NCBI GenBank assembly: GCA_002729695.1
Contig: PBYQ01000003.1
Span: 62,001-126,000, forward strand
Direction: 5' to 3'
Length of the DNA: 64,000 bases
Source of the DNA: Citromicrobium sp.
GTDB lineage: Bacteria; Pseudomonadota; Alphaproteobacteria; Sphingomonadales; Sphingomonadaceae
The position numbers and the translations under genes are program-made. The notes below the pieces were generated by a model. The model did no database searches. It was given only the letters and a program-made list of their open reading frames with translations, and had not been told where the DNA came from. Of this stretch, positions 1-8,198 are shown one piece after another; the first letter of the stretch is position 1, and each line of letters starts with the position of its first letter.

Positions 1-412
1 AATCGCGGCTCGCACCGTCGGTAGCGAGGATGCGGCCGTTGAACGTGGTCAGCGTATATTCCGGGCCGAGACCGCGGACGCTGACATACTGCCCTTCCCC
101 GCCAGCCGTGCGGCTGATGGCGACGCCGGTGATATGGGCGAGCGAGTCGGCCACGTTGTCATCGGGAAAAACGCCGAGCTCCAGCGCGCTGATCGAATCC
201 TGCACGGTGGATGCATTCTTCTTCAGCTCAACAGAACGTGCGATACTGCCACGCACACCGCGCACCACGATGACGTTGTCCGTCGGCTCACCTTCGGAGA
301 CTTGCTCTTCATCCGATGCGCTGTCCTGAGCAGCCAGCGGATTGGCAGCCATGATTGCGGCAAGACTGCACCCTGCAACTGCAACGGCACGAAACTGGCG
401 ATACGCTTTCAT
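1..412 (-). CDS. TonB-dependent receptor, N-terminal part (runs off the window)
   Basis: The minus-strand frame starts at ATG 412 behind a GGAGGG ribosome site (about 418-424) and is open to the window edge, giving 137 residues. A signal peptide ends near LAAQD. The plug domain follows, with a TonB-box-like stretch DNVIVVRG and the conserved plug motifs DNVADSLAHITGVAISR and VRGLGPEYT. This plug type belongs to large receptors that import oligosaccharides in Caulobacter and sphingomonads. The gene is divergent from the AgaR-like regulator and shares an intergenic region carrying a DeoR-type operator motif. I infer uptake of a galactosamine-containing glycan for the locus to its right. The beta-barrel lies outside the window. 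Confidence 0.9.
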   Translation of the reverse strand, partial: MKAYRQFRAVAVAGCSLAAIMAANPLAAQDSASDEEQVSEGEPTDNVIVVRGVRGSIARSVELKKNASTVQDSISALELGVFPDDNVADSLAHITGVAISRTAGGEGQYVSVRGLGPEYTLTTFNGRILATDGASRD

Positions 413-498
413 GAAATTCCCTCCATCGACCTGCCCCGGCAATCCCTGGCTGTGGCAGCATCCCCTTTTTTGAGCGAAACCGGGGACTCACCCCCAAT

Positions 499-516
499 AT
501 GTTTCGTTTTGCATCG
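499..516. promoter_or_regulatory. Putative AgaR/DeoR operator between receptor and regulator genes
   Basis: TTTCGTTTTGCAT (502-514) shares the 9-mer TTTCGTTTT with the site at 2654-2691. It resembles the E. coli AgaR consensus core TTTCRTTTY as I recall it. A short partner, CGAAAC at 475-480, is inverted to GTTTCG at 501-506. Apart from this the 295-bp intergenic region (413-707) shows no gene; it must hold the divergent promoters. Confidence 0.5.
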
Positions 517-707
517 TAAGCACGTAATTTCCGGATGACAAGCACTATATAACGATAGTTATCCAAAGCACTTGAGCCCCGCGCCAACTCAAATCCGCTT
601 GGCTATCACCATTATCGTGCGTTTTCTGGAATTCCCCGAAGCGTGCCGTATTGCGTAAGATATGGGCTACTCCTAGAATGCGCCCTCAGGTGGGACCACG
701 GGGCAAA

Positions 708-1487
708 ATGACCAAATTGCGAGATACCAGCGGTCGGCGGCAAAAGATGATCGCCATGTTGAAAGAACTCGGCAGTATCCAGGTCGCCGAACTTTCGCGG
801 CAGTTCGATGTATCGTCCCAGACGATCCGCAAGGATCTGGACTTCCTGTGCGAGCGGGGACTGGCGGAACGATCCTACGGCGGCGCCATCTCGACCGACG
901 TCATCAACTCGGGCAACGAACCCGCGGTGGAGACCAAGCAGGTCATCCACGTCGAGGAAAAGCGACGCATCGGGAAGCGCGCGGCAGAAATGGTCGAGCC
1001 GGGCGATTCCATCGTGCTCGATTCAGGCACGACGGCGTTGGCCATCGCATCCCATCTTCCCGACATCGAAGACATCACCGTCGTCACGAACGACTTCAAC
1101 GTCCTCGCCGCACTGGCGCGCAAGGAGCATGTTGTCGTTGTGATGCTCGGGGGGCAGATGCGCCGGCGCAACATGGCTTTCTACGGCGGGCAAACGGTCG
1201 ATGCGCTCGACGCGCTGCATGTCGACAAGCTGTTCCTGGGCGTCGACGGTTTCGATCTGCAGCGCGGGCTCACCACGCATTACGAACCCGAAGCGATGCT
1301 CAACCGCAAGATGGTCAGCCGTGCGCGATCGGTCATCGCGGTGACGGACAGCTCCAAGTTCGGTCGCACCTGCCTACACCGGATCATCGATGTCGGCGAG
1401 ATTTCCGCCTTGGTGACCGACACCGACGCGCCGGACTACATTCGCGATGCAGCCCGGACGGTCGGCTTCGATCTCTACGAGGCGTGA
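708..1487 (+). CDS. agaR: DeoR-family transcriptional repressor, AgaR-like
   Basis: This is a 259-residue DeoR-type regulator. Residues 10-60 form the helix-turn-helix (SIQVAELSRQFDVSSQTIRK). The C-terminal sensor domain has the family sugar-phosphate pocket signatures VLDSGTT, VTND and LGGQMRR, then FLGVDGFD. Such repressors release DNA when a sugar phosphate binds. AgaR of E. coli has the same length and controls GalNAc and galactosamine genes. The start at 708 (MTKLRD) fits family length; the frame is open upstream to ATG 651 and 678. It sits between the receptor and the amidohydrolase, close to aga genes, and DeoR-type operators lie in both neighbouring promoter regions. The ligand is inferred from context. 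The 3' end overlaps the convergent amidohydrolase gene by 13 bp. Confidence 0.8.
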   Translation: MTKLRDTSGRRQKMIAMLKELGSIQVAELSRQFDVSSQTIRKDLDFLCERGLAERSYGGAISTDVINSGNEPAVETKQVIHVEEKRRIGKRAAEMVEPGDSIVLDSGTTALAIASHLPDIEDITVVTNDFNVLAALARKEHVVVVMLGGQMRRRNMAFYGGQTVDALDALHVDKLFLGVDGFDLQRGLTTHYEPEAMLNRKMVSRARSVIAVTDSSKFGRTCLHRIIDVGEISALVTDTDAPDYIRDAARTVGFDLYEA

Positions 1488-2638
1488 GCGAAGGCGGGGA
1501 AAACCCGCAGTGCGTTCTCGTAATAGATTTTCCGAATGACCGAACGCGGCAATGCCAGCCCGGGCGTGTCGGCCTTCAGCGTATCGACGTACTGGCTTTC
1601 GGGCGTGGCGAGATAGGTCCAGTCGGACCGCCAGACGCCCTCGGCAGACGCGGCGAAATCGACACCGGGATCGATCGGCGGGTTCTGCGCCTTGGCCTCA
1701 TCCGATAGCGGGCTCAGCGTCAGGTCGGTCGCGTACAAAACGCGGTCCTGGTACTTGATCAGGAAGTCGCGCACTTTTTCCCGGTCGCGGTTCGACTGGT
1801 ACTGCAGATTGCTCATCCGTGCGGCCATGTCGACGACCGCATTGGGGTAGGTATCGAGGAAATCGGCCAGTTCGTCGACGCTCCATTCGATGCTGCCAAG
1901 ATGCGCGCCCATGACGGTCAGCCCGGGATGCGCCCCAACGAAGCGATTGCGGGCGTCCATCAAGTCCTGATAACTCGGCATCTCGGGGTGCAGGTACATG
2001 TGATATTCGGGATGCGCCTTGAAATATTGGCGATCGTTCTCGGTCGTCATCTGATCCAGCGGCAGCCAGCAATTGTAAGGCTCCGCCTGGTGCGCGATCA
2101 GCGGCACACCGCGCTGCTCGATATGCGCCATCACCGCATCGAAGCCGGGATCGTCGAGCATGATCAGCTCTCCTGCACGGTTGCGCTCGACCATGCCGAT
2201 GTTCTTCCACACCTTCACGCCGATTGCGCCGGCGTCCAGCTCCCGATCGAGGTGGGCATTGGTGCGCGCGGACCAGCCGGCGGTTTCGAACCCGTCCATG
2301 GAAAACGTGGTCGTAAACTGGAAATGCGCAGGATCGTCCGCAAAGTAGCGGTGCGCCACATCGGCTTGCGTATCGAGCGTGGGAAAGTCCGGATAGTCGA
2401 CGTTGATCGACAACACCTGGAACCCGTTATCGCGCACCAGTTCGAGGAACGACGGGTCATACATGTTGGCATGCACATGCACGTCTATCTTGGGCACGCG
2501 GTCGAAGTCGGCTTGGGTGTAGTAGGCTTCTGCCGTCGAAAGAGCCGCCGGGGGCGTCCCGTCCGTCGCCGCACATCCCGCCAGCACGGCCGACAGAGCC
2601 GCGAGCACCAGCGACTGCTTCATATTGGGGTTTCTCAT
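1475..2638 (-). CDS. Amidohydrolase-family lipoprotein
   Basis: The 387-residue product begins with a lipoprotein signal whose lipobox is LAGC (Cys about 22), so it should be anchored in an envelope membrane. The rest is an amidohydrolase-2-type TIM barrel: HxH metal ligands in DVHVHANM, a lysine in GVKVWKN, histidines in LIAHQAE and GAHLGS, and a late aspartate in ATDLT. The start at 2638 has a GGAGG site seven bases upstream. It is divergent from the glycosidase operon and shares its palindromic operator. The substrate is unknown. Because it is exported, it is unlikely to be the cytoplasmic N-acetylgalactosamine-6-phosphate deacetylase, although it may deacylate or open a glycan-derived compound in the periplasm. 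Confidence 0.82.
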   Translation of the reverse strand: MRNPNMKQSLVLAALSAVLAGCAATDGTPPAALSTAEAYYTQADFDRVPKIDVHVHANMYDPSFLELVRDNGFQVLSINVDYPDFPTLDTQADVAHRYFADDPAHFQFTTTFSMDGFETAGWSARTNAHLDRELDAGAIGVKVWKNIGMVERNRAGELIMLDDPGFDAVMAHIEQRGVPLIAHQAEPYNCWLPLDQMTTENDRQYFKAHPEYHMYLHPEMPSYQDLMDARNRFVGAHPGLTVMGAHLGSIEWSVDELADFLDTYPNAVVDMAARMSNLQYQSNRDREKVRDFLIKYQDRVLYATDLTLSPLSDEAKAQNPPIDPGVDFAASAEGVWRSDWTYLATPESQYVDTLKADTPGLALPRSVIRKIYYENALRVFPAFAHAS

Positions 2639-2653
2639 CTCGCCTCCTGATCG

Positions 2654-2691
2654 AATGAAAACGAAAGTTCATCCTTGCATCCGTTTTCATT
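2654..2691. promoter_or_regulatory. Palindromic AgaR-type operator
   Basis: AATGAAAACG (2654-2663) and CGTTTTCATT (2682-2691) form a perfect 10-bp inverted repeat with an 18-bp spacer. The left arm continues as AAAACGAAAG, the complement of the TTTCGTTTT core found upstream of agaR. It lies midway between the divergent amidohydrolase and glycosidase genes and so could control both. Confidence 0.6.
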
Positions 2692-2772
2692 ATGTTACAT
2701 CTATTGATGCGGAGAGCAAACGGATATTCCGGGCGGGCGACGTCCGGCGATTTGAACGCTGGAGGGCGAGGA

Positions 2773-4860
2773 ATGATTCATAAAGCGGGTATGCGACGTC
2801 GGCAGGTGCTGCAGCTCATGGGCAGCACGTCTACGGTGCTCGCGGTGGGCTCTATCGCAGCCCCTCCGGTGTTCGCCGCGCCGATCGCGAACCGCTTCGG
2901 CGACGACGCGCTGACGATCGAGATCGACAGCGCAATGCGCACGCGCCTGCTTGTCGGTGGACGCGCGCTGACCGGCTTTTCGGACAGCGAAACGCTGCTT
3001 CCCGCCGAAGGTACGATGCTCGCCCCGTTCCTGCTGACCGAACAGGGGCAGGGAGCCTCCAAGGTCGCCGGACTTTCCGGCACGACCTACAGCGCCACGG
3101 GCGTCAGTGCGAACGGTCTTCAGAAGACCGTCGAATTCACCTTCGATCCCAACCGCCCCGGCATCGCGGCGATCGTGGCCACCTACCGCAATGCCGGAAA
3201 GCAGCCCCTTGCCCTGCGCGGATGGCGCAATGCCGCGCATAGCCTGACGCGCGGGGAGCGCGGAGTGTGGACCTTCGCCGGATCGTCGCACGGCGACCGA
3301 CGCGACTGGATCCAGCCCGCACCCGCCGGGTTCGAACAGCGCAACTACATGGGCATGAACGCCTCCGACTATGGCGGCGGCACACCGGTGGTCGACATCT
3401 GGCGGCCCGACGCGGGGCTCGCGGTCGGGCATCTCGAGCTGACGCCGAAGCTGATCGCCCTGCCCGTGGCGAGCACTGCCAGCGAAACGAGCATCGCGCT
3501 GGAAAGCGACCAGCCTTTCGAACTCGCCCCGGGCGAGGAGATCGCCACACTCACGACCTTCATCGCCGCGCATACCGGCGATTGCTTCGCCCCGCTGACC
3601 GCCTATCGCGAAATCATGGCTGCGCGCGGGCTGACCGATGCCTATGTTCCCGCGTCCGCGTACGAAGCGATCTGGTGCGCGTGGGGGTACGAGCGCAATT
3701 TCAACACCGATCAGGTCATCGGCACGCTGCCCAAGGTGAAAGAGCTGGGCATCAAGTGGGCGGTGATGGACGACGGCTGGCAGACGGCAGAGGGCGACTG
3801 GTACCTCGACCCTAAGAAGTTCCCGAACGGCGAAGCCGACATGATCGCATTCGTCGACCGGATCAGGGACGCCGGCCTGCGCCCGCGCCTGTGGCTGGCG
3901 CCGCTCGCCGTCGATCCCGGCACCGACCTGCTGCACGACCACAGCGACATGCTGCTGCTCGACGAGAACGGCGCGGTGAACGATGTCACCTGGTGGAACG
4001 CGTTCACGCTATGCCCGGCCTACCAGCCGACCATCGACCATTGCACTGCGCTGGTGCGCAAGATCATCGGCGAATGGGGGTATGAAGGCCTGAAACTGGA
4101 CGGGCAGCATCTGAACGGTGTTCCGCCCTGCTACAATCCGGCGCACAACCACGCCTATCCCGAGGAAGCCTGCGAACAGCTCCCCGCTTTCTGGGAAGCG
4201 GTGCACGACGCAGCGACGTCCATCAATCCGGATGCGATCCTGGAATTCTGCCCGTGCGGCACGTCCTTTGCGTTCCATTCGCTGCCCTACATGAACCAGG
4301 TGCCGGCATCCGATCCGCTGTCATCGTGGCAGATCCGGACCAAGGGCAAGACGACCAAGGCGCTGATGGGGCCTTCGGCGCCTTTTTCCGGCGACCACGT
4401 AGAACTGAGCGACGGGGGTACCGACTTTGCCTCGGCAGTCGGCATCGGCGGGGTCGTGTCGACCAAGTTCACCTGGCCGCGCGATACGGACAATCCCATC
4501 GATGTACTGCCGCCGGGCGGATTTGTGCTGACGCCCGAGAAGGAGCGTTACTGGCGCAAGTGGATCGACCTCTACAACGAGCACGATCTGGCGCGCGGCA
4601 CCTATCGCGGCGAGCTGTACGATATCGGCTTCGACCGGCCCGAGGCGCACGCCATCGAACAGAACGGGCGCAATTATTTCTCCTTCTACGCCGACGACTA
4701 CGCAGGTTCGGTCGAGCTGCGCGGCCTTGCCGCCGGGCGGCACCGGGTAACCGATATTTCTAGCGGCAAGGTTTTGGGAACGCTCGACGCGAGTAGCCCC
4801 CGGCTTGCCGTGTCTTTCAAGGAGCACCTGATCCTGCAAGCCGAACGGATCGGAGCGTGA
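2773..4860 (+). CDS. Tat-exported GH36-like alpha-galactosidase / alpha-N-acetylgalactosaminidase
   Basis: The 695-residue protein starts at ATG 2773 behind a GGAGGGCGAGGA site. Its N-terminus has a twin-arginine export signal (MRRRQVLQLMG, then a hydrophobic run to VFAAP). A beta-sandwich N-domain precedes a TIM barrel with the GH-D clan signatures WAVMDDGWQ and EGLKLDGQH, where D is the expected nucleophile. A later SD pair (PASDPLSSWQ) is the candidate acid/base. Similar enzymes cleave alpha-galactosides, and some GH36 members cleave terminal alpha-GalNAc. The downstream AgaS/AgaZ genes make alpha-GalNAc release a reasonable inference, but specificity cannot be read here. It is the first gene of the operon to 9154; only 2 bp separate its stop from the permease ATG. 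Confidence 0.8.
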   Translation: MIHKAGMRRRQVLQLMGSTSTVLAVGSIAAPPVFAAPIANRFGDDALTIEIDSAMRTRLLVGGRALTGFSDSETLLPAEGTMLAPFLLTEQGQGASKVAGLSGTTYSATGVSANGLQKTVEFTFDPNRPGIAAIVATYRNAGKQPLALRGWRNAAHSLTRGERGVWTFAGSSHGDRRDWIQPAPAGFEQRNYMGMNASDYGGGTPVVDIWRPDAGLAVGHLELTPKLIALPVASTASETSIALESDQPFELAPGEEIATLTTFIAAHTGDCFAPLTAYREIMAARGLTDAYVPASAYEAIWCAWGYERNFNTDQVIGTLPKVKELGIKWAVMDDGWQTAEGDWYLDPKKFPNGEADMIAFVDRIRDAGLRPRLWLAPLAVDPGTDLLHDHSDMLLLDENGAVNDVTWWNAFTLCPAYQPTIDHCTALVRKIIGEWGYEGLKLDGQHLNGVPPCYNPAHNHAYPEEACEQLPAFWEAVHDAATSINPDAILEFCPCGTSFAFHSLPYMNQVPASDPLSSWQIRTKGKTTKALMGPSAPFSGDHVELSDGGTDFASAVGIGGVVSTKFTWPRDTDNPIDVLPPGGFVLTPEKERYWRKWIDLYNEHDLARGTYRGELYDIGFDRPEAHAIEQNGRNYFSFYADDYAGSVELRGLAAGRHRVTDISSGKVLGTLDASSPRLAVSFKEHLILQAERIGA

Positions 4861-4862
4861 CG

Positions 4863-5792
4863 ATGACCCAGGATGCATCCCCTGCTGCGGGTCGCAGCTG
4901 GCTCGTCTACGCCCTCGCCACCGTAGCCCTGTGGGGCGTGTGGGGAGCGATTGCGGGATTATCGGCCGAGCGCGGCTTTCCCGAAACGCTGGTCTATTGC
5001 GTCTGGGCGCTGACCATGATCCCGCCCGCGCTGATCGTGCTGGCCATGGCGGGCTGGCGGCTGGACCGCGATGCGCGCTCCGTGTTCTTCGGATTGACCA
5101 TCGGTCTTCTCGGCGCGGGCGGGCAATTGGTGCTGTTTTACGCGGTGACGCGCGGACCGCCCTACCTCATCTTCCCCGTCATCTCGCTGTCGCCCATCGT
5201 TACGATCACGCTGTCGCTGCTGATCCTGAAGGAACGGACCGGCAAGCTGGGTGTGCTCGGCATCATACTGGCGCTGGTGGCGCTGCCCATGTTCGATCTT
5301 TCGCTGTCGGGCGATGTCGGCGGCCTCGGTTGGGCTCCGCTCGCGCTGCTGATCATGCTGTGTTGGGGCGTGCAGGCCTTCTTCATGAAGCTCGCCAACA
5401 ACACCATGAGCGGGGAAAGCATCTTCTTCTACATGATGCTCTCGGGCCTCCTGCTGGCTCCGATCGCCTATCTGATGACCGATTTCAGCCAGCCGATCAA
5501 TTACGGCACCGACGGGCCATTACTGGCAGCCGGCATCCAGATGCTCAACGCGATCGGCGCGCTGACGCTGGTCTTCGCCTTTCGCTACGGCAAGGCGATT
5601 GTCGTCGCGCCGCTTTCCAATGCCGGTGCGCCGCTCGTCACCGCGATGCTGTCTCTCGTCATTCTGGGTGCTGTGCCCGGTCCGCTCAAAATCGTCGGCC
5701 TCTGCCTGGCGCTGATCGCGTCGGTCCTGCTGGCCATCGAACCCGAGGCCGCGGACGAGCCTGAACCGGGCGCTGACGGGGACCTCGCATGA
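4863..5792 (+). CDS. DMT-superfamily (EamA-like) transporter, probable amino-sugar permease
   Basis: The 309-residue protein has about ten hydrophobic helices arranged as two EamA-type halves (first half ending near LLILKERTGKLG, second ending near LLAIEPEA). Such proteins carry small metabolites across the inner membrane, and sugar-specific members exist. ATG 4863 is preferred; a GTG at 4857 overlaps the preceding stop. It lies between glycosidase and AgaZ and ends in a 4-bp overlap with AgaZ, so it is translationally linked to sugar catabolism. I infer uptake of the released amino sugar. This would be an uncommon carrier type, since described aga loci mostly use PTS or MFS-type permeases. 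Confidence 0.75.
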   Translation: MTQDASPAAGRSWLVYALATVALWGVWGAIAGLSAERGFPETLVYCVWALTMIPPALIVLAMAGWRLDRDARSVFFGLTIGLLGAGGQLVLFYAVTRGPPYLIFPVISLSPIVTITLSLLILKERTGKLGVLGIILALVALPMFDLSLSGDVGGLGWAPLALLIMLCWGVQAFFMKLANNTMSGESIFFYMMLSGLLLAPIAYLMTDFSQPINYGTDGPLLAAGIQMLNAIGALTLVFAFRYGKAIVVAPLSNAGAPLVTAMLSLVILGAVPGPLKIVGLCLALIASVLLAIEPEAADEPEPGADGDLA

Positions 5793-7069
5793 ACCTGATT
5801 CTCGACCGTGTTGCGCGCCACAAGGCTGGCGAGGATGTCGGGATATACTCCGTCTGCTCCGCCCATCCGCTGGTGATCGAAGCCACGTTTCGCCACGCGC
5901 TGAAGCACGACGCACCGTTCGTCCTGATCGAGGCGACGTCCAATCAGGTGAACCAGGACGGCGGCTACACCGGGATGAAGCCCGCTGATTTCCGCGACTA
6001 CGTTTTGCAGATTGCGGAGCGCGTAGACTTCCCGGCGGAGCGTATCGTGCTGGGCGGCGACCATCTGGGCCCCAACGCATGGACCGCCCTGCCCGCCGAC
6101 GAGGCGATGGATCGCGCCGATGTCCTGATCGATCAGTACGTCCGCGCCGGTTTCGCGAAGATCCACCTCGACTGCTCGATGTCCTGCGCCGACGATCCGG
6201 TTCCCCTGCCCGAAGAGACGATCGCCGCGCGCGCCGCGCGGCTGTGCCAAGTCGCCGAAGCCGCCTATGCCGATGCCGGAACCCAGCCGCCGGTCTACGT
6301 TATCGGGACGGAGGTTCCCGTCCCCGGCGGCGCGACCGAGGATCTGGAGCCGTTGCAGGTCACCTCTCCCGAAGCGGCGCATGGCACCATCGCCATGCAC
6401 AAGGAACTCTTTCCGGCGGAGGCATGGAACCGCGTCATCGCGCTGGTGGTGCAGCCGGGGGTCGAATTCGACCACCACCAGGTGCTCGATTATCACCCGG
6501 AGGCAGCGCAGGACCTCAGCCGCAGTCTCGACGATATTCCCGGCATGGTCTTCGAAGCGCACTCCACCGACTACCAGACCCAGGATGCGCTGACCGCGCT
6601 GGTGCGCGACCATTTCGCCATCCTGAAGGTCGGCCCCGGCGTCACCTTCGCTCTGCGCGAGGCGCTGTGGGCGCTCGACGCGATGGAGCGCGACATGCTG
6701 GGCGATAACGCATCGGATTTCCGGCAGCGGGTGCTCACCGTGATGAACGACAAGCCGGGCAACTGGCAGAAGTATTATCATTCGAGCGGGGCCGACCTGC
6801 AGCTAGACCTGCAATACAGCCTCAGCGATCGGATCCGCTATTACTGGCCCGATCCGCAGATCGCGCAGGCGCAGGAAGAGATGTTCGCCAACCTGCGCGC
6901 CTCCCCGCCGCCGCTGCCGCTGGTTAGCCAGTACCTGCCTGTTGCCTACGCGGAGCTGCGCGCAGGAACCCTCACGAACGATCCGGCGGAACTCGCCATG
7001 GCGCAGATCATGGCAACGCTGGACACTTATCTGAAAGCGACTGACGCTGGAGAACACCGCAATGCTTAG
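5789..7069 (+). CDS. agaZ: AgaZ/GatZ/KbaZ family protein (tagatose-bisphosphate aldolase non-catalytic subunit family)
   Basis: The 426-residue product matches the full length of the GatZ/KbaZ/AgaZ family. It shows the family features GIYSVCSAHPLVIEA near the start, FVLIEATSNQVNQDGGYTG, the ILGGDHLGP-like block VLGGDHLGPNAW, and KIHLDCSMSCADD. These proteins were described as chaperone-like subunits of class II tagatose-1,6-bisphosphate aldolase. Comparative work on GalNAc pathways has instead proposed tagatose-6-phosphate kinase activity. No catalytic AgaY/GatY partner is present in this window, which matters for which role applies. The gene overlaps the permease by 4 bp and agaS by 8 bp. 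Confidence 0.88.
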   Translation: MNLILDRVARHKAGEDVGIYSVCSAHPLVIEATFRHALKHDAPFVLIEATSNQVNQDGGYTGMKPADFRDYVLQIAERVDFPAERIVLGGDHLGPNAWTALPADEAMDRADVLIDQYVRAGFAKIHLDCSMSCADDPVPLPEETIAARAARLCQVAEAAYADAGTQPPVYVIGTEVPVPGGATEDLEPLQVTSPEAAHGTIAMHKELFPAEAWNRVIALVVQPGVEFDHHQVLDYHPEAAQDLSRSLDDIPGMVFEAHSTDYQTQDALTALVRDHFAILKVGPGVTFALREALWALDAMERDMLGDNASDFRQRVLTVMNDKPGNWQKYYHSSGADLQLDLQYSLSDRIRYYWPDPQIAQAQEEMFANLRASPPPLPLVSQYLPVAYAELRAGTLTNDPAELAMAQIMATLDTYLKATDAGEHRNA

Positions 7070-8198
7070 GCTTGGATACAACGAGCAGCAGCTGAAAGCG
7101 AAAGGCGCTCTGTGGACCGCCCGCGAAATCGGGCAACAGCCCGAAGTGCTGCTGGCGACCGACAGGATCGTGGCGGAAATGAAGGATCGGATTGCGGCCT
7201 TTGCGAACCCGTATCTGGCCAATCCGCTCGCGCGTATCATCCTGACAGGCGCAGGCACCTCGGCGTTTATCGGCGAGTGCCTCGCGCCTTTCCTCGACGC
7301 GCAGGTCGCCGCGCGGGTGGAAGCCGTGGCCACCACCGACATCGTCAGCTCGCCCTTCGTCTACCTCAGAAAGGACGTGCCGACGCTGCTGGTCTCCTTC
7401 GGCCGGTCCGGCAACAGTCCGGAAAGCAAGGGCGCCATCGAGATAGCCGATGAGCTGGTGGCGGACGTCAGCCATCTGGTCATCACCTGCAATGCCGACG
7501 GTGCGATCGCTGCCCCGGGCAAGGACAACCGGCTGACCGTGCTGCTGCCCGAAGCAGCCCACGACCAAAGCTTCGCCATGACGTCGAGCTTCACGTCCAT
7601 GATGTACGCCGCCTGGGCCGCGCTGTCGCCCGAACCAGCCGACCCGGCGCGCATTGCGGAAGGCTGCACCAGCCTCTTGCAGACGATTGTTCCGATGATG
7701 CAGCGTCTGGCCGAAGCCCGGTTCGACCGCGTCGTGTACCTCGGCAGCGGCCCCTTCAAGGGTCTGGCGCGCGAGGCGGCGCTCAAGCTGATGGAACTCA
7801 CCGACGGAAAGATCCTGACCAGCTATGACTCACCGCTCGGTTTCCGGCATGGTCCCAAAGCCATGGTGAACGACCGGACGATGGTGATGCTTTTCATGTC
7901 GAACGATCCGCTCACGCGCGCATACGACATGGATCTGCGCGCCGAACTCATCGCGGACGGGACTGCGGCACAGATCGTCACCTTGTCCGCTCTGGACGAT
8001 ATCGACGATGCCATCCTGGTTCCCGGAATGGCGGGTGCGAAAGACGCGGAGTTGCTCTACCCTTACATCATCCCTGCGCAGGTGTACGGTATCCTCGCGT
8101 CGCTGGATGCAGGCCTGACCCCGGACAATCCGAATGTCAGCGGCACGGTCAATCGCGTTGTTCAGGGCGTAAGGCTTCACGCATGCGAGATCGCCTGA
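7062..8198 (+). CDS. agaS: SIS-domain galactosamine-6-phosphate deaminase/isomerase AgaS
   Basis: The 378-residue protein has two SIS sugar-phosphate-binding domains. The first shows LTGAGTSAFIGE and SFGRSGNSPES, the second YLGSGPFKGLAREAALKLME and LGFRHGPKAMV. AgaS converts galactosamine-6-phosphate to tagatose-6-phosphate and ammonia in the cytoplasm; GlmS-type glutaminase domains are absent, as expected. It starts inside the end of agaZ, with GGAGA upstream, and overlaps the kinase gene by 16 bp. The agaZ-agaS pairing is the strongest evidence for galactosamine rather than glucosamine as substrate. Confidence 0.88.
   Translation: MLRLGYNEQQLKAKGALWTAREIGQQPEVLLATDRIVAEMKDRIAAFANPYLANPLARIILTGAGTSAFIGECLAPFLDAQVAARVEAVATTDIVSSPFVYLRKDVPTLLVSFGRSGNSPESKGAIEIADELVADVSHLVITCNADGAIAAPGKDNRLTVLLPEAAHDQSFAMTSSFTSMMYAAWAALSPEPADPARIAEGCTSLLQTIVPMMQRLAEARFDRVVYLGSGPFKGLAREAALKLMELTDGKILTSYDSPLGFRHGPKAMVNDRTMVMLFMSNDPLTRAYDMDLRAELIADGTAAQIVTLSALDDIDDAILVPGMAGAKDAELLYPYIIPAQVYGILASLDAGLTPDNPNVSGTVNRVVQGVRLHACEIA

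Noticed and set aside
6079..6708. A 209-codon Arg-rich frame inside agaZ.
   Set aside because: It is a +2 frame shadow of the AgaZ coding sequence.
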